Shown piece by piece: positions 27,076-41,330 of a stretch of 64,000 nt of DNA. How positions within the stretch are numbered: the stretch's first letter is position 1; every line of letters begins with the position of its first letter. The notes below the pieces were generated by a model. It did not search any database and was not told the origin of the DNA. It saw nothing but the letters and a program-made list of their open reading frames with translations. Origin of the DNA: Nannocystis punicea (lineage in GTDB: Bacteria > Myxococcota_A > Polyangia > Nannocystales > Nannocystaceae); the NCBI RefSeq assembly GCF_026965555.1, contig NZ_CP114040.1:8530001-8594000 (forward strand), written 5' to 3'. The translations under genes were made by a program, and so were the position numbers.

Positions 27076-29313
27076 TCAGGGCTCCTTCACCCCCAGGCGA
27101 TCGAGCATCCAGGCGTACGTGAACGCCGTATCACGCAGCTTGTCGTAGCGCCCGGAGAGCCCCCCGTGCCCGGCCGCGCCGAGGTGGATCCTCAGCAGCA
27201 CTGGGTTCTGGTCCGTCTTCGTGGCCCTGAGCTTCGCCACGTATTTCGCCGGCTCCCAGTACATCACCTGGCTGTCGCTGTACGACGTGCGCACCAGCAC
27301 CGGCGGGTAGGCCTTCGGCGCGATGTTGTCGTACGGGCTGTACTGGAGCATCATCGCCAGCTCGTCCGGCTTCTTCGGGTTCCCCCACTCCTCGAACTCC
27401 TCGACCGTGAGCGGCAGCGACTCGTCGAGCATCGTGTGGATCACGTCGACGAACGGCACCTCGGCCACCACCCCCGCGAACAGGTCCGGCCGGAGGTTCA
27501 CCACCGCCCCCATGAGGAGCCCGCCCGCGCTGGCCCCCTGGATCACGATCCGCCGAGGATCCGCCCACCCCTCCGCCACGAGCGCCTCGGCCGCGGCGAC
27601 GAAGTCGGTGAACGTATTCATCTTCTTCTGCATCCGCCCGTCCTCGTGCCACCGCTTGCCCATTTCCCCGCCGCCCCGCACGTGTGCCGTCGCGCTCACC
27701 ACGCCCCGGTCGAGCAGCGAGATCCGGGCCGACGAGAACCCCATGTTGATCGAGTGGCCATAGGACCCGTAGCCATAGAGGTGGACCGGGTTCTTCCGGT
27801 CCGGCGCCGCGCCCTTCCTGGCCACCACCGAGATGGGCACCTTCGTCCCGTCCTTCGCCGTCGCGAATACCCGGCGCACTTCGTACCGTGACGCGTCGTA
27901 GCCGCCCGGCACCTCCAGCCGCTTCCGCAGCGTGAGCGATCGCTTCGCCGGGTCGTATTCATAAACGGTCTCGGGCGTGATGGGCGACTCGTACCCGATC
28001 CTGTAGGACGTCGCCCCGAGCTCCGGGTTGGCTCCGGGCCAGACCGAATAGACCGCCTCCGGCAGCACGACGCGGTGCGACGCGTCGAGCGAGAGCTGCT
28101 TGCCCTGCATGAACCGCAGGTGGCGCACCCCATCCTCGCGCTCGACCAGCACGGTGAAGCCCTGAAAGGCGTCCGCCCCCTCCAGCATCACCCCGGGCCT
28201 GTGCGGCACCACCTCCTTCCAGCTCGCGCGTCCCGGCCTGTCGAGCGGCGCCGATACAAGGCGGAAGTTCACCGGCTTCGCCCCGCCCGCCGTCGCCGCC
28301 GAATTCGTGGTGATGAGCAGCTCCTTGCCCCGGTGCTCGACCGAGTACTCGTGCCCCTGCTCCCGCGGCTCCACCGTGACGAGCGGCCCCTCCGGCCTGT
28401 CCGCGCGCACGAAGCGCACCTCGCTCGTGATCCGGCTCTCGATGTTCACGAAGACGATCTCCCGGCTCCGCGAGCGGTGCACATGGACCCGGAAGCGCTC
28501 GTCCTTCTCGTCGTGCACGAGCGCGTCCTTCGCCGGCTCTTCCCCCAGCCTGTGCCGATAGAGCCTGTGCGAGCGCTTGGTGGTCGGGTCCTCCACCGTA
28601 TAGAACACCGTGCGGCCGTCCTTCGCGAACGCCACGCTGGTGACCCGTTCGATGCGCTCCGGCAGCTCCTTGCCTGTGCGCAGGTCCTTGAAGCGCAGCA
28701 CGAACTGCCTGAACCCCGTCGTATCGATGCCGTATGCGAGGACGCTCCCGTCATTGGAGACCGACTTCGGCCCGAGGCCGACGAACTTCTCGCGCTTCCC
28801 GATCTCGTTCAGATCGAGCAGGATCTCCTCGTTCGCCGCCTCGCCCCCCTTCACCGCCTTCCTGCAATGGATGGGGTACTGCTTGCCCTTCTCGACCCGC
28901 GAGTAGTAGAGATAATCGCCGTCCTTGTACGGCACGTCCACGTCCGTCTCGACGAGGCGCCCCAGCATCTCCTCGTGCAGCTTCTCCCGGAGCGGCGCGA
29001 GGTGAGCGGTCATTGCCTCCGCGTAAGCGTCCTCGGCCCGGAGGTGGTCGAGCACGTCGGGCGCGTCCTTCCTGCGCATCCAGTGGTACTCGTCGACGAG
29101 CTTCAGCCCGTTCGCGAGCTCCACCACGTGAGGCTCCTTGCGCGCCACCGGCGCCGCCGGCCCGGTGAGCCCCGCCTCCGCCGCCCCTGCCTTGTCGGGC
29201 GTAGGCGTGGCCATCGCCGCCGGCGCGGGCGGCTCGACCTGAGGCGGGGCCGACACGCAGCCCACGGAGATCAGGGTGGAGAGGAGCGGCAGGCGCAGGG
29301 ACCGGAGCGACAT
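27076..29313 (-). CDS. Prolyl oligopeptidase family (S9A) serine peptidase, oligopeptidase B-like lipoprotein
   Basis: 745 residues. N-terminal signal with lipobox ISVGC indicates an envelope lipoprotein. Residues ~60-440 form the S9A propeller, opening with DEYHWMRRKDAPDVLDHLRA. The C-terminal alpha/beta-hydrolase domain has YGYGSYG, the HVRGGGEMGKRWHEDG segment, the nucleophile motif GASAGG, and late catalytic residues in RTSYSDSQV and HLGAAGHGG. Oligopeptidases B cut short peptides after basic residues; the exact specificity here is not shown. It starts with ATG at 29313. No neighbours suggest a pathway. This is a full-length member of the family. Confidence 0.9.
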   Translation of the reverse strand: MSLRSLRLPLLSTLISVGCVSAPPQVEPPAPAAMATPTPDKAGAAEAGLTGPAAPVARKEPHVVELANGLKLVDEYHWMRRKDAPDVLDHLRAEDAYAEAMTAHLAPLREKLHEEMLGRLVETDVDVPYKDGDYLYYSRVEKGKQYPIHCRKAVKGGEAANEEILLDLNEIGKREKFVGLGPKSVSNDGSVLAYGIDTTGFRQFVLRFKDLRTGKELPERIERVTSVAFAKDGRTVFYTVEDPTTKRSHRLYRHRLGEEPAKDALVHDEKDERFRVHVHRSRSREIVFVNIESRITSEVRFVRADRPEGPLVTVEPREQGHEYSVEHRGKELLITTNSAATAGGAKPVNFRLVSAPLDRPGRASWKEVVPHRPGVMLEGADAFQGFTVLVEREDGVRHLRFMQGKQLSLDASHRVVLPEAVYSVWPGANPELGATSYRIGYESPITPETVYEYDPAKRSLTLRKRLEVPGGYDASRYEVRRVFATAKDGTKVPISVVARKGAAPDRKNPVHLYGYGSYGHSINMGFSSARISLLDRGVVSATAHVRGGGEMGKRWHEDGRMQKKMNTFTDFVAAAEALVAEGWADPRRIVIQGASAGGLLMGAVVNLRPDLFAGVVAEVPFVDVIHTMLDESLPLTVEEFEEWGNPKKPDELAMMLQYSPYDNIAPKAYPPVLVRTSYSDSQVMYWEPAKYVAKLRATKTDQNPVLLRIHLGAAGHGGLSGRYDKLRDTAFTYAWMLDRLGVKEP

Positions 29314-30045
29314 TGGTAGATCCTACTTTCCTTTCCGCATGTGGCGGAAGAGTCGAGCAAGACCCCGTTCAAATGTTTTGGCTCAGCTGGAGGTGGGACA
29401 AGCCCCAGTCCGGTAGAAGGAGCCGGGGCAAGGACCGCCCATGAGGCAACCCGTGGCAAGTCGCCTCGAGCTCCTCGCGGCCGCGGCCGCGGCGATCGAA
29501 CCGGCGTCCGCAAGGTCCGTGGTGGGGACGCGGCACCTGGAAGATCCGCCACGTGCCCAAGGTCGGCGAGGTCGTCTGCGCCCCAAGAAAAACCGAAGCA
29601 GCATGCGCCGCGTCGTCTCACGCGCACTCTTGAGCCCCGCCCAGGCGGCAGTGGCCGAGTTGACAGAGCGTGTCCGGGTGCTCCACGAGAAGAACGTCGC
29701 GCTCGACGGCCGGAAGTTCGTCGGGTGTAACCCGGCCGTCTTGGCGGCGGCGACCAGGTCGAAGTCGGAGCCGACCAGACGATCAGGTTGGTCGGTCGCG
29801 TCCTCGCGGCGCCGTCGTTGCCGTTGCGGAGGCGTCCGTGCGCGCAGGCGGGTTCGCCTACCGGCTCGTGATTCGCACACGCCCGTAGGAGCTCCGGCTC
29901 GATCAATGCCTTCACTTCCTCGATGCCCTCCTGACGGCGGGCGTGGAGCTACCCGCGTCCGAGCGTCGAGTATATTGATGGTCAGTTCGCGGAAGCTGAA
30001 TGCCAAACTCGAGAGGAACATCGCGGATCGCCATGTGACGACCTC
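29314..30045. other. Gene-less stretch with a 23-bp repeat shared with 43.0 kb
   Basis: No convincing gene in any frame. The 23-bp sequence at 29443-29465 (starts GAGGCAACCCGTGG, ends AAGTCGCC) recurs exactly at 42998-43020, another decayed stretch. It may mark a lost mobile element, but no inverted partner was found. Confidence 0.45.
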
Positions 30046-32514
30046 TCAGCCGAGACTGACCCTGTGCGTCTCGCGGAATGGCCAGTCGCCGTTCGGAAGC
30101 ATCAATTGCCAGGCCGCCTCGACGAGACACTCGCCCATGCCCTTGCCGCGGGCGCTTGTCGCCTGGACATCGACGATCTCGACGCCGGTCGTCTCGAGCT
30201 CGAGCTCGACTTTCCAGCCGCTCGCCGGTTTGTGCGCGGCGACGCAGCGATCGACGGCGGGGGCCAGGAGGCTCTCGAGCGACGGCAACGGCGCTGCCCC
30301 GGACCCGCCCCCGCCCCCGCCGGCACCGACCAGGCCGAGCCCGCCGAGGCCGAGCGATTCGCCGATCTCCTCGCCGAGCAGGCCCTCGGTCGACGGACGG
30401 ACGCCGGGCTCGGTGGCGAGGTACGAGGTCACCGGCGAGACCGCGCGGCCGGCGAACGCGACGCGCAGCATCTCCTCCTTCGTCAGCTCATCATGCTCGT
30501 CCTCGGAGAACACGAACGCGGCGGTCGCGGCGTCGAAGCCCGGCTCGTGGCGAACGACTCTGCGGAACGGGGTCGCCCAGATCTTGCCGGTGATGACGAC
30601 GCTGCGCGTCGGATCTTTCGCGGCGATCATCGCCCGGTAGCCCGCGCCCTCGCGCAGCGTCTCGGGCACCGCCTGCGCCTCGGACAGGTCGACGCCGCGG
30701 ATCGCGAAGTGATCGATGGCGATCGGTCGCACGAGCCCGAGCATCGTCTTCGCCAGCGCCTTGTCGCCCTCGGGGGCCGACACGGCGAACAGCACGCCTC
30801 GATGGCCCTCGGCGATCGGCGCCAGGTCGTGCGCGTCGTCGCGGCGGATCCACGCTTCGCTGTCCTGCTCGGGGATCACGAGGTGAGTGACCGTCGCGCC
30901 CGGCGCCTGCGCGAGCGCCGGGTCGGCGAGCGCGTTGCGGAAGCGGGTGCGCAGCAGTGCGTCGGTCAGCGCGACGATCCGCGTCGGCCCGTGGCGGCCC
31001 TGCAATGCGGTCGCGGCGAGCTCCAGGCCCTCGTCGAGCGCGCTGCCGTTGCCGCCGTTCAGCGTCCCGGCCGCTCGCGCTTTGGCCAGCGCGGCCGTGA
31101 CGTCCTTCGCCGCGACGAATTGCCCGAACGCGCGGCGGGCCGTCCGGTCGAACGCGACCAGCTCGACCGACGCGTCGGGCACGTGCGACAGATAGGCGTC
31201 GACGATCCGCAGCTGCGCCGCGGTCTCCGCCTCGGGTACCGAGCGCGACACGTCGAGCACGAACACGACCGACGCGCGGCGCGGCAGCTCGCGCAGGCGC
31301 GGCGCGGCGTCGATCTCGAGGCGCGTGAAGCCGCGCTCGGCCGAGGCGACGACGCGGCCGAGGCGAGCGGCCAAAGTGGCGAGCGGCGGCGGCTCGACCT
31401 CGATCACGGCGTGGTCGCCGTTGCCGTCGCCGTCGGGCGCGTCGGGGATGAAGCGCGGCAGGTCGACCGCGGTCGCGCGGATCGGCGCCGCGCCGGCCTT
31501 CGCCGGCGTCAGCGTCAGCGACCAGGCGTCGAGGCTGCCGACGTCGAAGCCGGCGTGATCGGAGACGACCAGGTGCCACGCGCCGAGCGATGACATGCCC
31601 TTCGGGACAGGGTCCCTGGGGCTCTTCGGCGCCGGCGCGGGCAGGTCGAGCTTGAACGTGCCGCGGATGTCGTTGCTGCCGCTGTTACCGCGGGCGACCT
31701 CGACGTGCTCGCCGGCGGGCGTGACGAGGTGGACCTGCAGGTCGCCGGAGAACGTGTGGTCGATCTCGAGGTTGACCTCGGCGGCGAGCACCGGTTCGTC
31801 GCGCTCGATGTCGAGGCGGCTGAACACGTATCCCGCTCCCGGATCGGGCGCGCCGTCGCCGACCCACTCGGGCTTCGGCAGCGGTGCGAGCACGACGGCG
31901 GCGTCCGGCGCGACGCGGTTGCCGGCGACGCGGACGACCGTGCGCGCGTCGCCGTGGCCCGGGTCGACGCGCAAGATCGGCGCCGCCAGCGGCAACGTGC
32001 CGTCGGTGCTCGCGTCGGGCCGCGGGTACGTGATCACGTAGCGGCCGTCGCGGTACTCGAGCGGGGCGGTCAGCGTGTACTCGACGGTGTGGACGGTGCC
32101 CGCCAGCACCGGAAACACCCGCAGGTGCACCGAGTCGGCCCACACCCACTGCAGCAACGCCGGGTCCTTCGCCTCCCACGCGCCGATGCCAGTCAGCTCG
32201 CGGTACTTGGCGAGCGCCTCCTCGGCCTCCATCAATTCGCCGGTGTACCAGCGGTCGCGGGCGCGGATACGCAGGCCAGTCACCGCCGCGCCGTGGGCGA
32301 GGTCGATGCGCAGCGCCGCCTCCTCGGCCCGCGTACCGGCGTTGGCGAAGGTCCGGCGCACGCGGTAACGGGCGATCCCGTCCTCGATCCGCACCGTCGC
32401 CTCGTGCGACACCTCCGTCAGCGGCTGCCCGCGGGCGGACGCCAGCCGGTCGGCTGCGGCCGGCGCGGGCGAGAGGGTCGCGAGCACGGCGAGGAGCACG
32501 GCGGTGCGCTGCAT
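30046..32514 (-). CDS. Exported VIT/P-domain/VWA protein with myxobacterial AgmX-like tail
   Basis: 822 residues with a cleavable signal (AVLLAVLATLSPAPAAA). Residues ~30-170 are a VIT domain (TYxGELMEAEEALAKYREL-type segment). Residues ~240-340 resemble a proprotein-convertase P domain: VNLEIDHTFSGDLQVHLVTP, then GAWHLVVSDHAGFDVGSLDA. Residues ~415-590 are a VWA domain with the metal site DVSRS (D421, S423, S425). A Gly-rich linker leads to a C-terminal ~70 residues (CVAAHKPASGWKVELELETT and CLVEAAWQLMLP) like the tails of AgmX/PglI proteins in myxobacteria. A P domain inside a VIT-VWA protein is unusual. A palindrome repeat copy (31597-31611) encodes PVPKGMS within the P domain. Confidence 0.85.
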   Translation of the reverse strand: MQRTAVLLAVLATLSPAPAAADRLASARGQPLTEVSHEATVRIEDGIARYRVRRTFANAGTRAEEAALRIDLAHGAAVTGLRIRARDRWYTGELMEAEEALAKYRELTGIGAWEAKDPALLQWVWADSVHLRVFPVLAGTVHTVEYTLTAPLEYRDGRYVITYPRPDASTDGTLPLAAPILRVDPGHGDARTVVRVAGNRVAPDAAVVLAPLPKPEWVGDGAPDPGAGYVFSRLDIERDEPVLAAEVNLEIDHTFSGDLQVHLVTPAGEHVEVARGNSGSNDIRGTFKLDLPAPAPKSPRDPVPKGMSSLGAWHLVVSDHAGFDVGSLDAWSLTLTPAKAGAAPIRATAVDLPRFIPDAPDGDGNGDHAVIEVEPPPLATLAARLGRVVASAERGFTRLEIDAAPRLRELPRRASVVFVLDVSRSVPEAETAAQLRIVDAYLSHVPDASVELVAFDRTARRAFGQFVAAKDVTAALAKARAAGTLNGGNGSALDEGLELAATALQGRHGPTRIVALTDALLRTRFRNALADPALAQAPGATVTHLVIPEQDSEAWIRRDDAHDLAPIAEGHRGVLFAVSAPEGDKALAKTMLGLVRPIAIDHFAIRGVDLSEAQAVPETLREGAGYRAMIAAKDPTRSVVITGKIWATPFRRVVRHEPGFDAATAAFVFSEDEHDELTKEEMLRVAFAGRAVSPVTSYLATEPGVRPSTEGLLGEEIGESLGLGGLGLVGAGGGGGGSGAAPLPSLESLLAPAVDRCVAAHKPASGWKVELELETTGVEIVDVQATSARGKGMGECLVEAAWQLMLPNGDWPFRETHRVSLG

Positions 32515-33083
32515 GGGCCCTGCGACAATCGCCGCGTCGCGAAGTTCTCCGGCCGCACACGCACGCCGCGTGCGGCGGGCTCGGGAACCCCAACGACGGC
32601 GCGAGCGCTTCCGGCAACATCTCGGCCTCGCGGTGTGCCTGCCTCGAAGGTCGTCGTCGAGACCCGAACCCTTTCTCCCGAGGAAGAGAGGAAGAAGGGA
32701 TCCACGTCACGAGCTCTGTCTCGAGGCGAGATCGACCCCCGCGGATCGCTCAAGCTCGTCCACGAACGTGGCGAGCGCGTCGAGGCGGTCCTTGGCCGTC
32801 AGGCTGCCCCCTCCCGGGGCAAAGTTTAAGGCGCTCGCAACGACACCCCGGAAGCACCAGCGCCATGGAGAGGACGCCGCCGTCGCGGGCTCGAAGACGG
32901 CAGCCTGAAAGCGCCTCCGAAAGGCCTGCCGGCAGGACAGCGACTGTAATGGCTCGCGGTGCTGGCCCAGATGCTGTTCCGCGACGCCGTCGCCGAGGTC
33001 GAGGACAGAGGCTCGGCGTGTTGCTCGGCGGGCGGGCGGCCGCGCAGGGTTGGGCAGCTGCCGGAGAAGGAGTAATACGGGGC
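32515..33083. other. Gene-less divergent gap with a possible gene scrap
   Basis: It separates the divergent VIT/VWA and dienelactone hydrolase genes. On the minus strand around 32712-32820 a peptide TAKDRLDALATFVDELERSA precedes a stop and looks like a lost gene's C-terminus. No start or upstream continuation was found. Confidence 0.35.
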
Positions 33084-33836
33084 ATGACCGCGACCGAACC
33101 GAAGAAGCTCGAGATCAAGACCGACGACGGCGTCTGCCCCGCCCATGTGCACGGCGCCGATGGTGCCACCCGGCCTGGCGTCCTTCTCTTCCCCGACGCG
33201 GGCAGCGTGCGGCCCGCCTTGGATGAGGTGGCGAGCCGCCTAGCCGCGCTTGGGTACGTCGTGCTGCTGCCCCACATCTTCTACCGCGCCGGAGAGTACG
33301 CGCCCTTCGACCCCATGACCGTCTTCACCAACCCCCCAGAGCGGGAGCGGCTCATGACCCTGGTGCGCTCGCTCGACCTCGCCTCGGCGATGCGCGACGC
33401 GGGCCACTTCATCCGCACACTCCGCGAGCAGCCTGGCGTAGCGCCGGGGCCGCTCGGGGCCTTCGGCTACTGCATCGGCGGGCGCCTCACCCTCGCTACC
33501 GCCGGCACCTACGCCAGCGAGATCGGCGCGGCGGCGGTCATCCACGGCGGGGGCATCGCGAACGACGCCCCCGACAGCCCTCACCTCGCGGCCTCGAAGA
33601 TCAAGGCGAGCCTCTACTTCAGCATCGCCGACGAAGACCAGAGCTGCACCCCCGAGCAACAGGGCAAGCTCGTGACCGCGCTCGCCGAGGCCCATGTGCA
33701 GTTCACCGTCGATCACTTCAAGGGCCGCAAGCACGGCTTCGCGGTGAAGGACTTCCCCGTCTACGACGCGGCCGCCCACGACACGCACTGGTCGCGCATC
33801 GTGGAGCTCTTCCACGCCTCGCTCCGCGCCGCTTAG
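33084..33836 (+). CDS. Dienelactone hydrolase family protein
   Basis: 250 residues, cytoplasmic, alpha/beta hydrolase of the DLH type. The nucleophile elbow is GYCIGG, with Cys in place of Ser as in true dienelactone hydrolases; the acid is in SIADEDQSC and the histidine in GRKHGFAV. In chloroaromatic degradation such enzymes open dienelactone to maleylacetate, but most genomic homologues have other ester substrates. The start at 33084 is supported by a GGAGAAGGAG purine run 12 bp upstream. No ring-cleavage genes are nearby, so the substrate cannot be inferred. Confidence 0.85.
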   Translation: MTATEPKKLEIKTDDGVCPAHVHGADGATRPGVLLFPDAGSVRPALDEVASRLAALGYVVLLPHIFYRAGEYAPFDPMTVFTNPPERERLMTLVRSLDLASAMRDAGHFIRTLREQPGVAPGPLGAFGYCIGGRLTLATAGTYASEIGAAAVIHGGGIANDAPDSPHLAASKIKASLYFSIADEDQSCTPEQQGKLVTALAEAHVQFTVDHFKGRKHGFAVKDFPVYDAAAHDTHWSRIVELFHASLRAA

Positions 33837-33952
33837 CGCGTCCTCGTCAGTCGAACGAGGGCGTCTCGATGGGCTCGGAGGCCGCGCCGCGGCTTGTACC
33901 CGACGCTGGCGGAGCAACAGCTCGCGCCGAGCAACAGTGCGATCGCCAGCAC
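33833..33952 (-). CDS. Possible very small lipoprotein
   Basis: A 39-codon frame from GTG at 33952: a hydrophobic start (LAIALLLGASCC) with lipobox LGASC, then SASVGYKPRRGLRAHRDALV and a stop that overlaps the end of the hydrolase gene by a few bases. It has the shape of a mini-lipoprotein. There is no clear ribosome site, so chance remains possible. Confidence 0.3.
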   Translation of the reverse strand: MLAIALLLGASCCSASVGYKPRRGLRAHRDALVRLTRTR

Positions 33953-34503
33953 GACGCGGCCGCCCGCGGTCGCTCGCGTGGTTCCTGTATCGCCAGCGCG
34001 GGCCGAAGTAGCCGAGCGAAACTTGAGTCGCGCAGCGTTCTGGCAGGTGCTCGCGTATTACCTCGACGCTGAAGCGGACGATGGCTTGAGCGACGGGGAC
34101 TGGAGGTCCGAGCCCGACGCGATCGACATGGAACTGCTCGAGCACTGCAAGCTGCTCGAGAAGGACATCGTCATCGGCAAGACGGCCGAGCGCCTCACCG
34201 CCGGCGACGCCCCTCCATCGCAGGTTCACGCTGCTGGTCTCGGACCCGTTCTGGGTTGAGGTGAGCGAGTACCGCGCCGCGGAAGAAGCGCGAGGGGACC
34301 CGCCGCGAGAAATCGCGACCGACCGTCGATGTCTTCTTCGCGTAATGCGACGAGCAAGCGGCCGCTGTCCTCGGCGAGACGCCGATCGCCAGGGCCATCC
34401 ACCATGCCCAGAACCAGCGCTCACGCGCTTCCTCGGCGACGGTCGCCTGCCGCTCGGGCTGCTGACCGCCGAGCAATACGAAGAGATGCTCAAGAGTTTA
34501 TGA
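33953..34503 (+). pseudogene. Decayed gene of unknown type, split over frames
   Basis: Protein-like stretches occur in different plus-strand frames: NLSRAAFWQVLAYYLDAEAD and CKLLEKDIVIGKTAERLTAG up to about 34205, then FTLLVSDPFWVEVSEYRAA from about 34220, and FLGDGRLPLGLLTAEQYEEM near the end. They would join into one chain only through at least one frameshift between 34200 and 34220. Family not recognised. Confidence 0.35.
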
Positions 34504-34506
34504 GTC

Positions 34507-35433
34507 ATGCCGACCTGGCTCGCGCTAGCCGCGGCCCTCGCCGCCCCGCCATCCCCTGAGGGCCCCGTCCCCAGGGCCGCAAACTCGACCCCCGCGCCGA
34601 CGAGCGCACCCGCGCCGACGACCGCGTCGACGTCCGCGTCGACGACCCCCCCCGCGAGCGCACCCGCGCCGACCGAGGGCCCCGCCCCCGGCCCGACCGC
34701 CGGTCCGAAGCTCTCCGTGCCGAGCTCGGTCAAGCCCTCCGGGACAGGTCCCATGGGGCCTGCATCTCCGGACAACCCCGCGGCGCTCGGCATGAGGCGC
34801 ATGCGCGACGGCACCGTGCTGTACATCGACTCCGCCAGGCGCTTCACCGCCTCCTTCAACGACGACGGCACCGTCCGCCTCTTCAACCGCCGGGGCCGCG
34901 ACCAACACGGCCGGTGGATGCCCCTCGCCACCCGCTGGGAGCTGCGCCAGAAGGGCCTCACCGCCATCGGGATCTCCGGTCCGATCGAGTGGCTGCTCTG
35001 GCTGCAGCATCGCCTGGGCGGCCCCGAGCTCCACGCGTCGGCCAAGGCCGCATTCATGGCCCGCACCGCCGAGGTGCGCACCCGGATGAGGATCGACTGG
35101 ACCCTGCGCCTGCTCGACGACCGCTTCAACTTCCTCAACCGGGAGCTGACCGATCTGTGGACGGCCCCCGGCCGCGAGGCCGCCGCCAGGCGCGAGCTGC
35201 TGTTCCAGCGCTGGGACGAGTGCGACGAGGCGTTCGCGGTCAGCCCCGCGGCGTCGGCGATCGACACCGCGCGCGCCGCGACGGCCGAGAAGGCCCGCCG
35301 GCTGATCGAGTCTTTCATAAGTCGCCAGCTCCCGCGCTACTCGGCGAGCGGTTACACCAAGGCTGAACTTTCGGACATGAACCGCCGGCGCCGCAGCAAG
35401 CAGGCGTTCGAGCCGTACAACGCACGCCGATGA
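34507..35433 (+). CDS. Secreted protein of unknown function with Ala/Pro/Thr linker
   Basis: 308 residues. A short signal peptide (MPTWLALAAALAAPPSPEG) is followed by a Pro/Ala/Thr linker to about residue 70 with tandem PAPTSAPAPTT-like motifs. The folded part (about 95-308) begins RDGTVLYIDSARRFTASFND and has helical segments FMARTAEVRTRMRIDWTLRL and FNFLNRELTDLWTAPGREAA, ending with a very basic MNRRRRSKQAFEPYNARR. No active-site motif. It resembles a family of myxobacterial exported proteins I recognise only by style. A family palindrome (near 34740) lies in the linker-to-domain junction as PSGTGPMGP. Confidence 0.65.
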   Translation: MPTWLALAAALAAPPSPEGPVPRAANSTPAPTSAPAPTTASTSASTTPPASAPAPTEGPAPGPTAGPKLSVPSSVKPSGTGPMGPASPDNPAALGMRRMRDGTVLYIDSARRFTASFNDDGTVRLFNRRGRDQHGRWMPLATRWELRQKGLTAIGISGPIEWLLWLQHRLGGPELHASAKAAFMARTAEVRTRMRIDWTLRLLDDRFNFLNRELTDLWTAPGREAAARRELLFQRWDECDEAFAVSPAASAIDTARAATAEKARRLIESFISRQLPRYSASGYTKAELSDMNRRRRSKQAFEPYNARR

Positions 35434-35877
35434 AGGACCTGGCGAGATCACCTCGTCGGTCGAGCCGCACTCAGCCGATCGATCCCACGGCCCCGGCTCT
35501 GGTCGCCGCGTCCTTTCCGATGCCGACCTCTCCCCCCTGAGCGCGAACGTTGGGCTGCCGAGCGCACGGTCCGGGAGCACGATCACGCGGAGCAGTTGCT
35601 CGCGCTCCGAACCAAGCTCGACACGGTCGAGGGAGAACGCAATGCAATCGCCGTCGAACTGGCGGCGGTGACAGCGCTTGCGTGGACGAGACCTGGATGA
35701 GTGTCGACTGCCAGGCGCGCCGCTTCAGCATCGTGCCCGAGTGGTGTTTCGACAGCGCGGATGACCGTGTATCACCGCGAGCGCGACCTGGAGCCGCTGG
35801 ACAGTCTCCCGCGGAACCTCGTCACGATGACGAGGATGGGGCGCGGCGGGATACACTGACGAGGCGGGTCCGACGAA
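35434..35877. other. Gene-less stretch with coiled-coil scrap
   Basis: The plus strand around 35550-35690 reads AERTVREHDHAEQLLALRTK and VEGERNAIAVELAAVTAL, a coiled-coil-like piece without start or continuation. The remainder has no gene. Confidence 0.35.
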
Positions 35878-40290
<4,413 letters not shown>

Positions 40291-41226
40291 TCAACAGCCG
40301 GCCGCGTCGAGCGCGAGGCGCCAGCGCGCCGCCATGTTCGCATAGCCCGTCCAATCGGGGTGGAGCCCGTCGAGGATGGTCGCCGTCGGGAAGAACGTGT
40401 TGTGGTCGACGATCCGGACGTCTTGGCCGATCGCCTGCCGGGCGGCGGCGACACCGTCGAGCTGGGCATTGTAGGCATTCACCTCACTGTTGAGGTAAGC
40501 GTATGCGCCGGTCATCGGGATGATCTTCGCCATGAGGATCGTCGCCCCGGGGTTCTTCACCCGCAGGTTCTCGAGCAGGACATTCAGGTTCGCCAGCGCG
40601 GTCGCATGCTGCGGCCACCCGCTCAGGCGGATGTCGTTCGTGCCGCTGTGCAGCAGGATGATGTCCGGGTTGAAGCTCGAGGAGCCGAGGGTTCCGACGG
40701 TCCACGCGATCCCGGCGTTGGTGTACCCCGAGTACCCTGAATGCGCCGCCTGCCCCCATGCGACCTGCAGGGGCGTCGAATGCTCGACGAGGGCGCCGAC
40801 CATCTTGATCGGTCCGACCGTCGGCGACGGCACCTGAACGAAGCCAGCGACCAAGTGCGCCCGGTAGCCGCCGTGGTACGTCCCGGTCGGGTCTCCCTCC
40901 TGCGCCGGGTTCGAATTCCAGCCGTAGGTGATCGAGTCGCCCAGCGCGAGGATCCGGCACGGGGCGCCCGCCTCTTCCGGCGGCGCCGCCGGTGCGGCGA
41001 ATGCTCGCTGGTCCGCTGCGCCGGACCTGTCCGGCGGTTCGTCGCCGTCCGCAGCCGACGCGCCCAGTTTCTGCGGGTCCGCCGTGTCGGGCCCGTCGCC
41101 CGCGATGTCGACGACCTCTCCCTCGGCATCGACGACGAGCGCGTCCGGGTCGTCGCAGCCCGCCGCAAGTGCGAGGGTGACGGTGATGAGCATCGAACGA
41201 TGAGTTGTCCTGTATGGTGATTGCAT
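40291..41226 (-). CDS. SGNH/GDSL-type esterase lipoprotein
   Basis: 311 residues. A signal peptide ends in lipobox LAAGC, followed by an acidic linker. The SGNH blocks are in order: GDSITYG (nucleophile Ser), HSGYSGYTNAG (Gly), GTNDIR (Asn) and DGLHPDWTGY (Asp-x-x-His). Such enzymes hydrolyse acyl or acetyl esters of lipids, glycans or peptides outside the cytoplasm. The substrate is not evident. The ATG at 41226 gives a basic n-region (RTTHRS); a start at 41193 is possible. The gene is convergent with the giant kinase gene, with no base between the two reading frames. A palindrome-like CCGGA/TCCGG at 41031 lies in the linker. Confidence 0.85.
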   Translation of the reverse strand: MQSPYRTTHRSMLITVTLALAAGCDDPDALVVDAEGEVVDIAGDGPDTADPQKLGASAADGDEPPDRSGAADQRAFAAPAAPPEEAGAPCRILALGDSITYGWNSNPAQEGDPTGTYHGGYRAHLVAGFVQVPSPTVGPIKMVGALVEHSTPLQVAWGQAAHSGYSGYTNAGIAWTVGTLGSSSFNPDIILLHSGTNDIRLSGWPQHATALANLNVLLENLRVKNPGATILMAKIIPMTGAYAYLNSEVNAYNAQLDGVAAARQAIGQDVRIVDHNTFFPTATILDGLHPDWTGYANMAARWRLALDAAGC

Positions 41227-41330
41227 GACGATCCTCCGGACGCCCCTGCACGGCGCGCCCTGTCGTCACGGTCTGTAACGGCAGCCGGGATTTTAATTGT
41301 GCGACGGACAAAAAAATCGCGGACGCGGTC

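Noticed and set aside
29383..30021. Candidate gene on either strand in the 29.3-30.0 kb gap
   Set aside because: Both strands have open frames but none shows domain motifs, signal peptide or ribosome site. Left as a gene-less stretch.
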